Shown: positions 44,695 to 57,500 of the stretch, piece after piece | Numbering within the stretch: the first letter of the stretch is position 1 | Layout: the number at the start of each line of letters is the position of its first letter | Assembly: GCF_000003815.2 (NCBI RefSeq) | Contig: NC_049994.1 | Span: 7,094,307 to 7,158,306 of the forward strand | Direction: 5' to 3' | Source: Branchiostoma floridae | Lineage: Eukaryota > Chordata > Leptocardii > Amphioxiformes > Branchiostomatidae | Length of the DNA: 64,000 nt | Made by a program: the position numbers and the translations under genes | Notes under the pieces: generated by a model | The model's database searches: none | Told to the model about the DNA's origin: nothing | What the model saw: the letters and a program-made list of their open reading frames with translations, nothing else

Positions 44695-46121
44695 AAGAAG
44701 CTCCATCTTAAGATTGGAATTCCGTTTTTCCCATTTTGAAATGTGCTAATATTTTCAATATAAAAGCACTTGGTGCAAAGTCTTTACATATGATTGACAA
44801 GTATGATGCACAGTTGTGAAATATGATAATAACTTTCATGAATATTCATTTTGAAAATTTTCTTCCTGCAGGAATTCCTGCAGGAATTCCTGCAGGAAGC
44901 GTTTTTCCTGCAGGAATTCCTGCAGGAAGCATTTTTCCTGCAGGAATGCTGCAGGCATTCCTGCAGAAATTCCTGCAGGAGAAAGGTAAATTCCTGCAGG
45001 AAGAATGTTTCCTGCAGGAATTTCTGCAGGAATGGCCTTATAATTCATATCTAAATCAATGACACTAAGATAGGAGTGCTACACACCGGCAAAAAAGTAT
45101 GCAACAAACGTTTTAGTAGTAGTTTCTCCTATTCATGCAACTTTTTCAACATATACATTTACATTTTGTACTACAGTTAAATGTAGAGTATAATCACACC
45201 CCGCGCAACATTTCTACCCCCAGTTCAACCTGTATGACCTCACAAGCGCCATGTTCTTGTTGACTGTCGACGCATCAAAAGCCAGCCAATTTCTCAACAG
45301 TTATCATATATAATATCAATGTCACTAAATCCTTCAAAATTATGAGGTAGTCTGGCAACATTTTGGAAGCACGACGTGTGCCCGACTCGGGGTGGTCGTG
45401 GTCGCAAGTTTGAGTTTAATCCGATTAAATGTGAACGCATTTTTTTAATCCAACAGAAAGCTTTAATCGGATTCCTCATTTAACTCACTTGTATTTTTTC
45501 ATTTGAATGGGGTCCAAGTTGCCCATGACATGTTCAACAGTTGTGCCGACAGAGCCATTACGGCTGTTCACACATGGGTGTTTTCATCAAATGAAAACTG
45601 CTCTATTCGAATGCTCCTTCCATGCATGCAATGATATCTTGTAAATGCAGTACCAAGTTGAACGTGGCAAAGAATGAAAGCTCCTTGGTCAGCAACTTGA
45701 GATTTGTTTGATCTGGTTGGTCATATTTTGACCATCATAAGATTAACACTTGAATGTTTGTTCCAGAGAATATTTCATAAAGTTTAAAATTGGGCCTAAG
45801 AAAGCCAGGGGCTTGCTTCCTCTTGTTGAAAATTCAAGTAAGTATGCGCTATTGTAATGCGGGTTCAAAGTAAGGTCAGCTATTGTTCTATAGATATGCA
45901 AAGGATGCTGGTGTCCAATTATCAATTATCAAAGGACTAATTATTCCCCAGGTCCAAACATCCTGGCTACCTGTAGTGCTGAGGACCTAAGGCCTTCAGA
46001 AAGAATCCTGGAACTTGGGGGTACACTATTACAAGAAATTACAGACTGAAGAATTACAGAATTTCAGAAACCTAAGTTCACTTTTACATTAATCTATTTA
46101 AATATGAAATGGTTAAACCTA
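44695..46121. repeat. Exact 1,428-bp repeat of 43267-44693, joined at an N
   Basis: The base at 44694 is N, and the sequence then restarts precisely at the TIR terminus (AAGAAGCTCC). The two copies carry identical open frames at a constant 1,428-bp offset. The last ~15 nt before the N lack single T bases present in the second copy (GGTAAACC versus GGTTAAACC), as at a low-quality read end. This is likely an assembly duplication; a true tandem copy is possible. Confidence 0.85.
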
Positions 46122-46879
46122 AAGGGTAAATCAAGGTTGTCTTTGTCAATTTAAAGGTAAACTATGAATAATTTTTCTTGAAGTTTTGTGAAAATTTGAT
46201 GGTAATTGTGGACTCCACTTATAATAAGGTAATAAATAGACTGCTCAAACCAAGGAGGTTTAATATAGGCATCATGGAATGAAGTCAGCACCTCTGTGCC
46301 TAATTTCCAATCCAGCTGTGCCTTGCTCAATTTGCCCTTCAAGCTGCGTTACATTAAACAACTGCTCGCTATCAGACCCCCTTCTGTCAGTAATGACCAT
46401 GGTAAAATCAGACCCGAGTGCTCGAAAATAAAAGCTGGACTGCTTCTAGTTGGGGGGGCTACTTTCAAAGTTGGTCATTTGGTCGTTTGATACTACTGTT
46501 GCACAGTGACTATGACTGCTTCCCAAAAAACCTAGTGCAGGATGAAGACCCAAAAAAAGTTTGCTTTTGCCCAACTAGTGTAACAGTGGGTTCAAGTAGT
46601 TCCTACCGTCCTTGCTAAGGAGCTCTGAGCTTTTGTGGTGACAGCGGTAGCGTACTGGATTTGTGATCCGGCTGCTGGTTTGAATCCTGGGAGTTGGGAT
46701 GTTGTTTTTTCTGTTCTACTCGCCCCTCTGGTTGTTTCACTGGTTGCCACACCAGATATCGAACCCTTTCTTGAGTGACAGATAAAGCTCCTTGGTTAAT
46801 AACAAAGGACACAAAATATGCCAGGAAAGGAATATACACCGGTAAGCTTGTACGGGCTAGACGAGTTCGGCTTTTTTTG

Positions 46880-47760
46880 GCGCTAAACTAGGTTACCTCG
46901 ATGGTTGAAAATATCAGACTAATGGCATTGTGAGAAGGAAAAGGTGCCCAGAGCCCGGAGGAATGACAGGGACAATGTCTGCTGTGTCTATGACGTTTGC
47001 TTCCCTGGGTCAGTGCTCCCACCAGAGGCGGCAACAGCAAGTTTCTTGTAGGCTGGGGGGGACTATTGCTGACGAAATTTTCAGCACATGGAGCGCCGAA
47101 GGCGCAACGCATCGTATGGGGGTAGGGGGTATGCTCCCTGGGAAATTTTTTAAAATCATGGCCCTCTGAAATGCTATTTCCTGCATTTTCCGGCAAATTT
47201 TGCTGACAGAATAATGAAATTTTCATCAAAATTACACATGGTTGTAGCAATTGACCTCCGGCCTCCGACATATTTTTACCATTTCAAGCTCGGACGGCAC
47301 GAGAAATTGCCAGACAAGTCCGGGGAAATTTAAAAGTCTGGACCGTCTGAAACGCCATTTACTGCATTTTGAAGGACAAATTTTGCTGGCCAACGAAGGT
47401 AAATCAAATGACATTTTATTAAAGAGAAAATTTTTTGGGCCAACGCCCCTGAAACATGTTTTCGCCAGGTCGTCGTGAGCACCAAAGCCACAAGCCGTTG
47501 CAAGGGAGGTCTGGAGAAACCTCATTTTCTGCATTCGATGAGAAAATTTTGCCGGAAACTATGCTAAGTTGGACACTGAAATCTGTTCGAGTGAAAAGGT
47601 TTTTTGGGAGGGGGAGGGGCGACGCTTCCGCAACATATTTTTACCCGAAGCGGCCGGGAGGCTCGGAGAAATTTTGAAATCTGGACCCTTTGAAACACAA
47701 ATTTCCTGCATTTTCAGGGGCTCTATCTGGCATTTGACTTCGTGGGTATAACTTGTTACG
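46880..47760. repeat. Degenerate tandem repeat, CTGCATTTT motif
   Basis: Diverged units contain a GGACCCTCTGAAA-type block followed by TTTCCTGCATTTT and AAATTTTGCTG (around 47165, 47345, 47525 and 47695). Single related units occur at about 31125 and 41085. Confidence 0.65.
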
Positions 47761-48603
47761 AAGAATTTCTTGGTAATGCTTAACGGTGAATTCGGGATAA
47801 CAAGTAACGATTAACGTGGAATTAAAACGACCAATACGCTTCACGAAGAATATACCGATAACGCTTAACGGTGAATTAGAGTGGGTCGGTAACGATTAAC
47901 GGTAAATTAAAATGGCTCGTAACACTTAACGGAAAAAGGCATGCAGGCCCTCACAGAAGTGCAACGTCCTTCACAACCTTACACTTCTGAAACACAAGAG
48001 AAAAATTTGTGCCTGGCTCCCAGGATTTTAACCTGGGCCCGCCAGCTCATGAACCCAACACATTTACCACTCAAGCTAAAAGTTGACAGAACAGACTAAT
48101 TAGACTAGTCAGTTGGTGTCCTCCGAACCCTACTGTGTCATTTGCACTGTGCTTCTTTGTCTATCATGATCAGAATCTCCAAGCGGATCTTGCAGGCTGA
48201 CAATACTATCTTATGCAACCGTAAGAAGCTACATTCTTTCATGGCCTTTCAAGTGCCTTCAAACACATCCTGTTTCAAAAAAATTTTTGATTCAGAAACA
48301 TGGCCAAAATATAAGATTATTATCTAAAAACTTTTATTTTCCTGGGTGACGCCACAAAGTATGACGTAACATACCTGGATGTAACCTGGATCCAAGCTTC
48401 AATGGTATATAATATTATATTATATTATGTAAAGTGAGAGGTTGGCTAAAGTGCAATGCAGAGCACTACCTAATTTACCATTTTTCTGAATTCTAAGATT
48501 TCCATTAGTTGGCAGTTCAAAACAAAAGTGTTGAGCCAGATCAAAGAGGTTGAAAGAGGGCCAGATCAAGTTGGTGAGATCAAGGAGCTTTTATTACTCC
48601 TTA

Positions 48604-50162
48604 GGGACTGTACGATATTTATCAGGGGGGGAGGGCTGGTGCGTTAGGGGGGGAGGGCCATGTTAATTTTTTTTGATGTGGGGGGAGGGCCATGTTAATT
48701 TTTTTTTAGATAGGGGGGAGGGCCATGTTGATTTTTTTAAAAGAATTGTTTATACTCTTTTTGTTTTGATATCTTGACATGGCCCTAAAACTGATAAAAT
48801 AAGCCTTCTGAATAGCCTAAAATGCAAGAGCTTCCGGGGGGCTTTGCCCCCCTAGGCCCCCCAAAGTGGCGCTGCCCTGGACCAGTGTTCCCGCCAGGCA
48901 TACGTCATTCCGTCTACGGACTTATTTTTTTCTGGAAAGACGCACTCGGCTCGGCTAAGTTTCCCAAAATATTTAAGTTACAAAAGCGGTGCACGGTAAA
49001 TATGTGAAGAATCCAAAACCATACACTTTATTTTTTATTTAAAACATTTCTTTTGTTTCAAAAAGACAAAATGTGCGGCAGAAAAAGGGGCCGCAATATT
49101 GTTGTCAAGTGTCGATCTAGTCGGCTGTGCACTGGCATTGGCGTCCGTAGCACATGGCGCGGCACGCCCCCCTCCCCAGACGGACTGTCGATCGCAGCGC
49201 CCAGCACGTCTTTCTGGCTACTCCTTCAAGACTACACCGGCACTGATCACTGCCAAAGATGCAGCAGATCGCCCTCCTTCGTATAATGTATAACATTCTT
49301 GGTCTACTCTACTCTATGTAAAAAGAAATCCAGCGGTGAGCCAAAGATTTCACGCCGAAAACAGGGTTACCTGAGGTCGCGCGAAACAAACGCACGCTCG
49401 TGGAAAATGACGGCGCGGCCTTGTAAAACCCGACCGATTCAATAAATGATAAATTTGAGTAAAATCATCGGGCAAAATAGAAAAAAAAACACAAGGTGTG
49501 ATGGCGCCGTTATTTTATCCTCTGAAAAAACTACTAGCATTTGATGCGGGAGGGCGCAACATCGATCACACGAGGTAGGCATTCTTTTAATATTCAATGC
49601 CGGAAAAAAATTGGCAGGATTTTTCCATGGGCTGACGAACTCACTGGCTAGAGCCCTGTTTGGAAGCATCAAAAACCCCAAATTTTCATATAGACATGAC
49701 TGGACAAATAATACCCGGGCCAGATCACGGACTGCTGATTCCCCGAGCTTATAGTTATAACGTATTTTTGGGGAGAGGGCGGACGTCGATTACTGAAAAA
49801 CGGGAGTAAAAAAGGCAACCGGCATCCAATCTCATGGGCATAATTTTCTTCTCAAATTGCAGGAAATTCTGTTTTAGAGGGTTTGAAAATCCAAAATTTC
49901 CCCTGCCCCGACGCTGTGAAAAAATCCTGACGAGAACACTGGCGCCCTTGTGCCCTGACGTCTATATTAAGATTATTTTATCGGTTGTTTTTCTACCTGT
50001 TTAATTATGCCTGTCGGGGGGAGGGTCATGTTGATTTTTTTTAGGTGGAGGGGGAGGGTCACGTTAAATTTTTTTGATATCGGGGGGAGGGCCATCAAAA
50101 AATTTTTTGATCCGACTTCCAATGCACCAGCCCTCCCCCCCCAATAAATATCGTACGGTCCC
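48604..50162. mobile_element. Nested 1.56-kb element with G-rich subterminal repeats
   Basis: Left GGGACTGTACGATATTTATC and right (inverted) GGGACCGTACGATATTTATT; each end is followed by several GGGGGGAGGGCCATGTT units. Flanking TTA may be the target duplication. Inside it, a CAGTGTTCCCGCCAGG ... CCTGACGAGAACACTG pair (about 48885-49941) marks a further nested hAT-like insertion. Confidence 0.8.
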
Positions 50163-50807
50163 TTAATTTGCCGATCTGGTTTAACCATTCGAATCCTGTA
50201 ATCTATCCCAGAAGTGAATTTTCAGGTTTCTGCAATTTTGAAGTTCTTCTAGTTCTAATCTGGCTCAAAAGCAGTTCAGTATAGAAATATCTCAGCAAGA
50301 AGCAACCTCCTTGATCTCAGGGAGGTGTTCTGAATCTTTCCATCCAGTGCTTTGGGACAGTCCCTGTGGGACTTGCTAATTCAACTTGCTAATTGGGAAG
50401 CATGCATTAACAATAACTGACCTCCTTTGAACCTGCATAACAATGTGCATAATTACCAAAAAGAGGAAAGTGAGTGCCTTATATACAGGCCCATGTAATA
50501 GGATTTGGAAACTACAAATAATCTCTGGAACAAACTTTTGCCTGTTGTTTCTATATAATGAATCAATGACCTTGATTGTACATTTGTGCTCAAACAAGCT
50601 AAGTACAGATTGTAGCGCTAGTGATAATGTACAATTTTGATTAAAAAAAAGGTATCTTGTCACCTCTACAAATACTAATACATTCCAGTATTTACAAGTT
50701 CAACTTCTTCTCACCTCTTAAAACAGTTATAAATATAAGTACAGATGGAATCAATAATGTATGGTTGATCTAATTGCATGAGAAATATGAATTTTTTTCC
50801 GTGGTAT

Positions 50808-51023
50808 TCAAGTATTTGAAATAGGGAACATATCTTGTATATTTTCAAAGAGGACGTTTCTTTTGTTGTTGTATAAAGTACAGTAAACAATAAAGTGACA
50901 CTCATCCTCTATCTTATTCAAGTTACAGTATTGGCAAATTCTTTGTTCCAGAGGAATGCGGTTATGTCGGCCTTCTGGCTTATAATGAATCATACTGGTA
51001 AACAGCTTCATAGCGGGCTTCAA
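50808..51023 (-). pseudogene. LINE-type retrotransposon C-terminal fragment
   Basis: A 71-aa open segment contains RICQYCNLNKIEDECHFIVY followed by CTLYNNKR. The CxxC...EDExHF...C...R layout is common at the C-terminus of non-LTR retrotransposon ORF2 proteins. There is no reverse transcriptase upstream in frame; it is a truncated relic inside the 10-kb element. Confidence 0.6.
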
Positions 51024-52375
51024 GTTTATTAATAGTCAAAAAGATAATGGTTCTTTGGACCAGATAAAGCCCAGGTTATCAATAAGTTTGGTTATCAAAA
51101 AGTTTGTTGTTATTTTGTGGGCCTTTCTGCTTTTCAATGGCTGGCTCTATAGTACAAAAATTGCTTGTATTTGCAAGATACTCCAGGACCCCAAATTTTA
51201 CATATCAATACCCTCCGTGTTGGCAAACTTTCCTGGTTGATTTTGAAGAGTAGAAGGCCTGTGGTATATATTTTGATGTGATACTGATAGCCATTCTGGA
51301 ATGGTAGCTTTATTCTGGCTATCAGTATCAGCCTTCAAACCCATCATCAGGAACTTTTTGTCTGAAACCAAGATAAAAGCCCCTTGCTTAAACAAGAGAC
51401 CTAAGGTAGCCAAGACAAGAGTAAAAGATTACCAATTGAAAGGCAAATAGTAAAAAATTATATCTATTCCAAGGTTGCTGTAAAACCTAGGTTAGGTCAG
51501 TGAGATCAGAGAATTCTAAACTCCTTGGTGATCTACAAGGTAGTTAAACCTCTTTGGGTAAACTTTAGTCTTCTGTGCAGTGTTAAATACTGACCTGTTC
51601 TATACACCAGTGGAGGCACTGAATAAGGCAGCTACCATTCACTTCAGTCTCTAATTACCTGTCATTATAAATCAATACACGCATTGTTGTTGCTGGCTTT
51701 AAACACCTTCATGTAGGTGCAAAGGAGATTATATAATGACTTCTCTAAAGATAGGTGAGAAAGGGGAGGGGAGGTGATAATATCACACTCTTGTGATAAA
51801 AAGGCCTTTGTCCCAATCTCAAGGATTTTAGAGCATGTAAAGAGTTCCAGATGAGGACAGGGTGTTGTTCTGATTGATCAATGTTCTGTGATCTGATCTG
51901 ATCTGGTGACGGTTGATTATTATTTTCTATTGGGCACTTAGAACTTCATTAAACACAGCTGTCCAGTAGGTATCAAAAACCTAATAAATAAGATTCATTT
52001 AGCACCAGTGTTTAATGAATTTCTAGGTGTCCACGCACCCGGCTCGGGACACTTCTAATATTGTGTTACAGTGTCATAACTAACATAAAATATGACTGGT
52101 GAATGCCACCTGGCTATATGCTAATAAAGGATCAATGTTTTACCCTGAGGGGTGCATCATGAGATAAAGCCGCCAGTGGTTGGTTTCTATAACCCAAACA
52201 CCAGCTATCAGCATGGCAAACAAGGCGGTTCATGTCATCTACTTTTCCACCAACTGAATGTATCATTTGATTTACTACAGTTTAGAATTCAGTAAATAGT
52301 TACTGGAAGTTCCGAAAATAATTTCATCAGGTTGGCACTGATAATAGGATAAAGGTTTTTACACAACATGTAACT

Positions 52376-52408
52376 AAAAGTACTGTACTTTCATTGTACA
52401 GTACTTTT
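52376..52408. repeat. 13-bp perfect hairpin
   Basis: AAAAGTACTGTAC, a 7-nt loop, then GTACAGTACTTTT. Outer ATAGGATAA and TTATCCTAT flanks also pair, suggesting a small foldback element. Confidence 0.85.
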
Positions 52409-53272
52409 CTTATGGACTCCAATGATTATCCTATTAGGGCACCCTACCCTTACAGTACATGTGCAATTTACAATAATTGAATTTATACTTTTAAGGGAAG
52501 CTTAGGCCTGTCATGAAATTTATGAATTTTGTGTTTATGTTCCTGACTTGCACCTACATGTACAATCAAATTGGCTTAGATACTAATAAACCCTAAGTGG
52601 TGATGTTAAAGAATTAAAGAAAAAAATGAAAGAAGTAACCATGCCCAAGCTTCTGTACTTCTGAAAAATATGAGTAGCCACTGAAGGAAATGCATTTTCT
52701 TGAAGTGAAGTTCATTCATAGGTCAGTTATTTCTAATGCCAGGCATCTCCAGCAACAGTCAATAAAACTAGGAAAACAAAACAATAAAAAATGCCTCCAT
52801 TATATATCTGTTTTATATACATAGTTAAAGTCAAGTCTGAAACATCTAATGAAATCTAATGCATTGTTTAACAGTTTCAAAACAAAATTAAATGCATAAA
52901 GAATGCTTCCTGTCATTGTCAAGGCCATTCCTGCAGAAATTCCTGCAGGAAACATTCTTCCTGCAGGAATTTACCTTTCTCCTGCAGGAATTTCTGCAGG
53001 AATGCCTGCAGCATTCCTGCAGGAAAAACGCTTCCTGCAGGAATTCCTGCAGGAAAAACGCTTCCTGCAGGAATTCCTGCAGGAATTCCTGCAGGAAGAA
53101 AATTTTCAAAATGAATATTCATGAAAGTTATTATCATATTTCACAACTGTGCATCATACTTGTCAATCATATGTAAAGACTTTGCACCAAGTGCTTTTAT
53201 ATTGAAAATATTAGCACATTTCAAAATGGGAAAAACGGAATTCCAATCTTAAGATGGAGCTTCTTAATAATA

Positions 53273-53778
53273 AAGCTATAAATGTGTTATTAACATTGAA
53301 AACAATTGCAATGAATATTGCACAATTTTCATGGAAGATCATGGGCCCTTGGTGCCTGGGTTGACTTTACGTGACGTTCTACTGAGGCAAAATCGGCAGT
53401 CCAACCTCATTCATCACTACGGCGCTACTGCAGGCGATGGTGGGGTAGACACAAAAATTTTACGGTGGTTTGTTTGTTTACCACTTCTGTAATATTTTGC
53501 AGCAAGTGTTTGAATATGTGTGCTAATAGGCAGAGCACTACAGGGAGAAAGACTCAAGTGACCGTTAATTGGTCACCCTAGAACAATTCTTCACTGCCAA
53601 CCTCTCCATTATTACATGCTGGTGTGCAACTAAAGATGGAGGGAAGAAATAAATTACCATGCACTTTTTTAACAGACAAACTACTGTTTCTTCAAATGGG
53701 TTAAATATCTAATTCTGCCCAAGCATTTCAGAACAATAATCATTTTCCATAATTCGACCATTAACTGGTAACCTTACG
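53273..53778. mobile_element. Transposon A, second half (split copy), running into the gap
   Basis: Continues the element interrupted at 43259 (CTATAAATGTGTTATT onward) and ends TAACTGGTAACCTTACG immediately before the N run. Confidence 0.85.
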
Positions 53779-53878
53779 NNNNNNNNNNNNNNNNNNNNNN
53801 NNNNNNNNNNNNNNNNNNNNNNNNNNNNNNNNNNNNNNNNNNNNNNNNNNNNNNNNNNNNNNNNNNNNNNNNNNNNNN
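53779..53878. other. Assembly gap (100 N)
   Basis: A run of exactly 100 N, probably a placeholder of unknown true size. The missing 3' end of SHOC2 and 5' end of the SLC22 gene may lie here. Confidence 0.99.
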
Positions 53879-53965
53879 ACAAGTCCACAACCCGCAATTT
53901 GCATATTTTCGCGCGTACAAGTCCACAACCCGCAATTTGCATATTTTCGCGCGTACAAGTCCACC
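53879..53965. repeat. 38-bp tandem repeat next to the gap
   Basis: ACAAGTCCACAACCCGCAAT plus TTGCATATTTTCGCGCGT occurs twice in full, with part of a third copy. The array probably extends into the gap. Confidence 0.95.
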
Positions 53966-54590
53966 ACGAAATGTCGCAGGATGTCTGACATTTCTTGATC
54001 AACCTCAGGCGAACTCCAACAAGAAACAGCTGCGCGGCTGATTACAGTACCGTGCTCACCCCAGACGGCCATGAACTTGTGGGTCCTTAGTCTATCTGTT
54101 ACCCTGGAAACCAGACTTGTAGTCAGCCAAGGCAGGTTTTCCCGAGGACCGGGGTTTTGTCATGCGGGGAGATTTGGCCGGGCCTAGCTAGTCCAGTATG
54201 GCTTTGAGCTATACCAGCTAGGGTCGCTAGAGAGTCAAATGAGGATGTAAATAGATATAGAGAGAGATAATGAAAGTATATGTGTGAGGGTAGGCAATCA
54301 TACGAAAGAGATCCTGATTGCATATAAATGTATACCTACATGTATTGGAGTTTGTAAATTAAAAAAATATTCCTATGAAAGAAAGTCAGAAGTACTTTAT
54401 AACTTTGTATCATGTCGGATTGTCCCCTACGCACGAAGTATTGACTTCAACTTCAGAAAAATAAATGGATGTCCACCATAACACATTCCAAGTCGACAGA
54501 GACTCCAATCGGGATCTTTCTTTTCTTTTTAAACTGTAAATTAGATTAGTATGCAGCTAATATCACTTTCTTTCTTTTTTCACGTTTTAG
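53966..54590. other. Region upstream of the first visible SLC22 exon
   Basis: About 625 bp without a recognisable exon. The expected SLC22 first exon (TM1 and the large extracellular loop) was not found here. Confidence 0.5.
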
Positions 54591-57500
54591 CACGATCTCG
54601 TTTGTGGTCGGAAATGGATGGGCAGTTTGGCACAGTCCATTTTTATGGTGGGCGTTTTGTTGGGAGCCGTCATTTTTGGCGACCTTTCTGACAGGTTTGT
54701 TTCGTGTTTATGATTGCATGTTTTCACCACACAATATTTATCTCATTCTGTTTTATCAAATTTCCATCAATTTTCTTGTCGCACATATGGATGGCGTACA
54801 CGTATGCGGGCCATATTTGGCCATGTTCTTTATAATAATTCTTGCGAATCTTTTTTTTACAGATTTGGAAGGAAAAAGATCTACTTTCTTTCCCTCTTCA
54901 TCATGCTGGTGTTTGGTGTGTCGACGGCCTTCGCACACAACTACTGGCTCTTTGTATTCCTCCGCATGATCATTGGAGCAACGAACTCCGGAGTTTTCCT
55001 GACGGCCTTTGTGTTAGGTAAATTATGCATATTCGCTGTACGATTTTTCATCACAAGACAGCTAGATTTTATACGTCACAGCTACAGCTGTCCTGAAAAA
55101 TTCATCAGATTGCTGTCACAGACACGTAATGCAACAAATGTGTCCATTAGCCATAACGTTGCACGCTTCGTTGAATACGTTGAAGTAAGAATTCGAAGCA
55201 AATCATGCAATGGTTAGCGCCCTCGTGCAATACATACAAAAACTGCAGAACGAAAAACGAAAACGTACGTGTCACACTCTCATACATTTTGTACACATAC
55301 CAAATCAACACTTTACTGCTCAAGGATAAAACTAACATAAATTTTGTAGTTTTTTTATTTTTTATTTTTTATTTTTTTATATATGAAGGGATCTCAAACT
55401 CGTTCGTCTTAATTCATAGTTGATATATGTTGTCTCTTTCTTTTCCAGCATCAGAGCTTGTTTCGCCCGACCACCGCACGCTGATCTCCATGTTCCTGGT
55501 GATATTTTTCGGGGTGGGAGGGATGATTCTGTCCCTGGTCGCCTATCTCATCCGGTACTGGGAGTGGCTTCAGCTGGCCATTTCACTGCCTAACGTCCTC
55601 TTCATTATGGTCTACTGGTGGTGCGTAAGCTTTTTCTTTTAGTTACCTCTATAAAGCAGGTGTTTTCGGTTGTTTTGTGTCTGCCTCTGTGTGGAAATGG
55701 TCTGACATACAATTTAATTGTGATGATATTTTGTCAGAGGGGAGGCGTTGGTACCCCAAAGTTGGCCCCAAAGTTGGGACTGCAGTGGAACTTTCAGTAC
55801 CCATACCTCTTATTCTGGACACCATTTACTGTTTAGTGTTGATTTTTCTGTACGTAGTAAATAGCTCTTGGGGTAGGCAAGAAGTAGTCTAAAAATCTCC
55901 ACAGAAACACAAACTCCTGGACACACACACACACGACCACCAGTCATACACACCAGGATTTTGTTTAGGAACTGGAGGTTATCCTTACATGTTACCACTA
56001 TCCTGTCTGTTCCTGTTTACAGGGTTATTAACGAATCTCCCCGCTGGCTCCTAGCCAACAACCAGAAGGACAAGGCGGTGGAGATTTTCCGAAAAGTTGC
56101 TGACGCCAACAAGAAAGACATCCCGGAGGGGCTGTTTGAAGAGGAGGGGAAAACAGATGGCGGCAAAGTACGTAAATATTTTTATAAGCTTTTTTTATTA
56201 CGTAGCATTGGAGTTTCGAAACTGGCTATAACTAGACAATACCCGCCTTTATGCTAATGATTTTGTACTAGAAGCAGGAATGTAATATCATCTAATATCT
56301 AACAGTTCATGCCACAAATTGTAAAGCTTATTGCTTTTGATAAATTCAATATAAGAGATTTTTAGCCCAATTGCTTCGGTCACGTGACCTTTCGAACCCG
56401 ACCTAATGTCTATATTCCGTGTAAGTATAACAGAGCTACCTAAAGGTGGTATCTCATGCTCTGGGGGACCGGTGCGGCACTGCGGGGTTTGTTCACTGCG
56501 GCACTGTTGTGTTATTTACGCCGATTTTTTTTATATTTCAAATATTGCGTAATACGTAAAAGTATGACTTAGAAGACAACAAAATACATAAACAAAATCG
56601 TTCTTCATCTCTGAAATTCGTTGAGTAATATTTCGAACCCCACAGTGGCGCACAGGTACCCCAAGTGCAGTGAGATACATGTCCCACCTTAACCTACGTC
56701 TCTGACTATCACAGACAGACGGAGAACCCAAGTCGCGCCATAACCTGATTGACCTGGTGAGGACTAGAAACGTGCGAAGGAAATCCCTCATCATGTTTTA
56801 TGCTTGGTACGGTTTATTTGTTACGAACATTCAAATGTTACCTCATGGACGTAAGATTACATGGGATCCACGGTAACTTTAAAGTAGATTAAGAGCTCGA
56901 CCCGTAGTCTGTAAAATTGCTGACACGCCGCCTACCGTTGTGACTACATGTGTGCTACCGATTATTTATTTACCACACGTGTTATTATTGAGCGAGGTAC
57001 TGTACAGTAATTTTGCAATCAGTGCCTATTATATTTGAAAAAAAAACTGTAATAAATTGAATAAGCCTACAGTTACTAGTATATTAGATACATATTGAAG
57101 ATGTGCGTAAGGTGAGGAACTTGAATATTACGTCAATGTGAAAAAAGGCGACGATGGCAACATTACGACAAGTAGAATGTTGAAATAACCGTGGGTCGTA
57201 TTTCATACTTGCTGCCGCTGCGCCACGCGGTCTCACTATGATGATGTATTTCGTATCATTTGCTGATGGTTTTCTCTAGGTTCGTCGCTGGGTTCGTTTT
57301 CTATGGCCTGGCGTTGAATGCAACTAACCTGGCCGGAAACCCCTACCTGAACTTCTTCGTCTCCTGCGCTGTGGAAATCCCAGCCTACATCCTTGCAAAG
57401 ATCTGTATGGATAGGTCAGTCTAGAAGAATTTCTTCAGCCAATCTGATATATGAGTGTGTAATGCAGATGGTTAAGTGTCTAATACTCCTACTTTTAGAT

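Larger units (their letters stand above)
43267..53265. mobile_element. ~10-kb foldback-like element with 345-bp TIRs
   Basis: Left TIR 43267-43611 and right TIR 52921-53265 are nearly identical inverted copies, both 345 bp, starting AAGAAGCTCCATCTTAAGAT. AATAATA is duplicated at 43260-43266 and 53266-53272, and transposon A is cleanly interrupted at that point. Each TIR has a unique outer ~160 bp and an inner array of TTCCTGCAGGAA palindromes. The interior holds other nested repeats and no long open frame (largest 127 aa, unrecognised). Part of the length (1,428 bp) may be an assembly duplication. A 7-bp duplication and long repeat-bearing TIRs recall Galileo or foldback elements, but no transposase is present, so the superfamily is unassigned. 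Confidence 0.88.

Noticed and set aside
46637-46690. tRNA-like GGTTTGAATCC signal
   Set aside because: B box only is convincing; no cloverleaf.
53709-54072. Minus-strand frames crossing the N run
   Set aside because: They exist only because N codons are translated as X.
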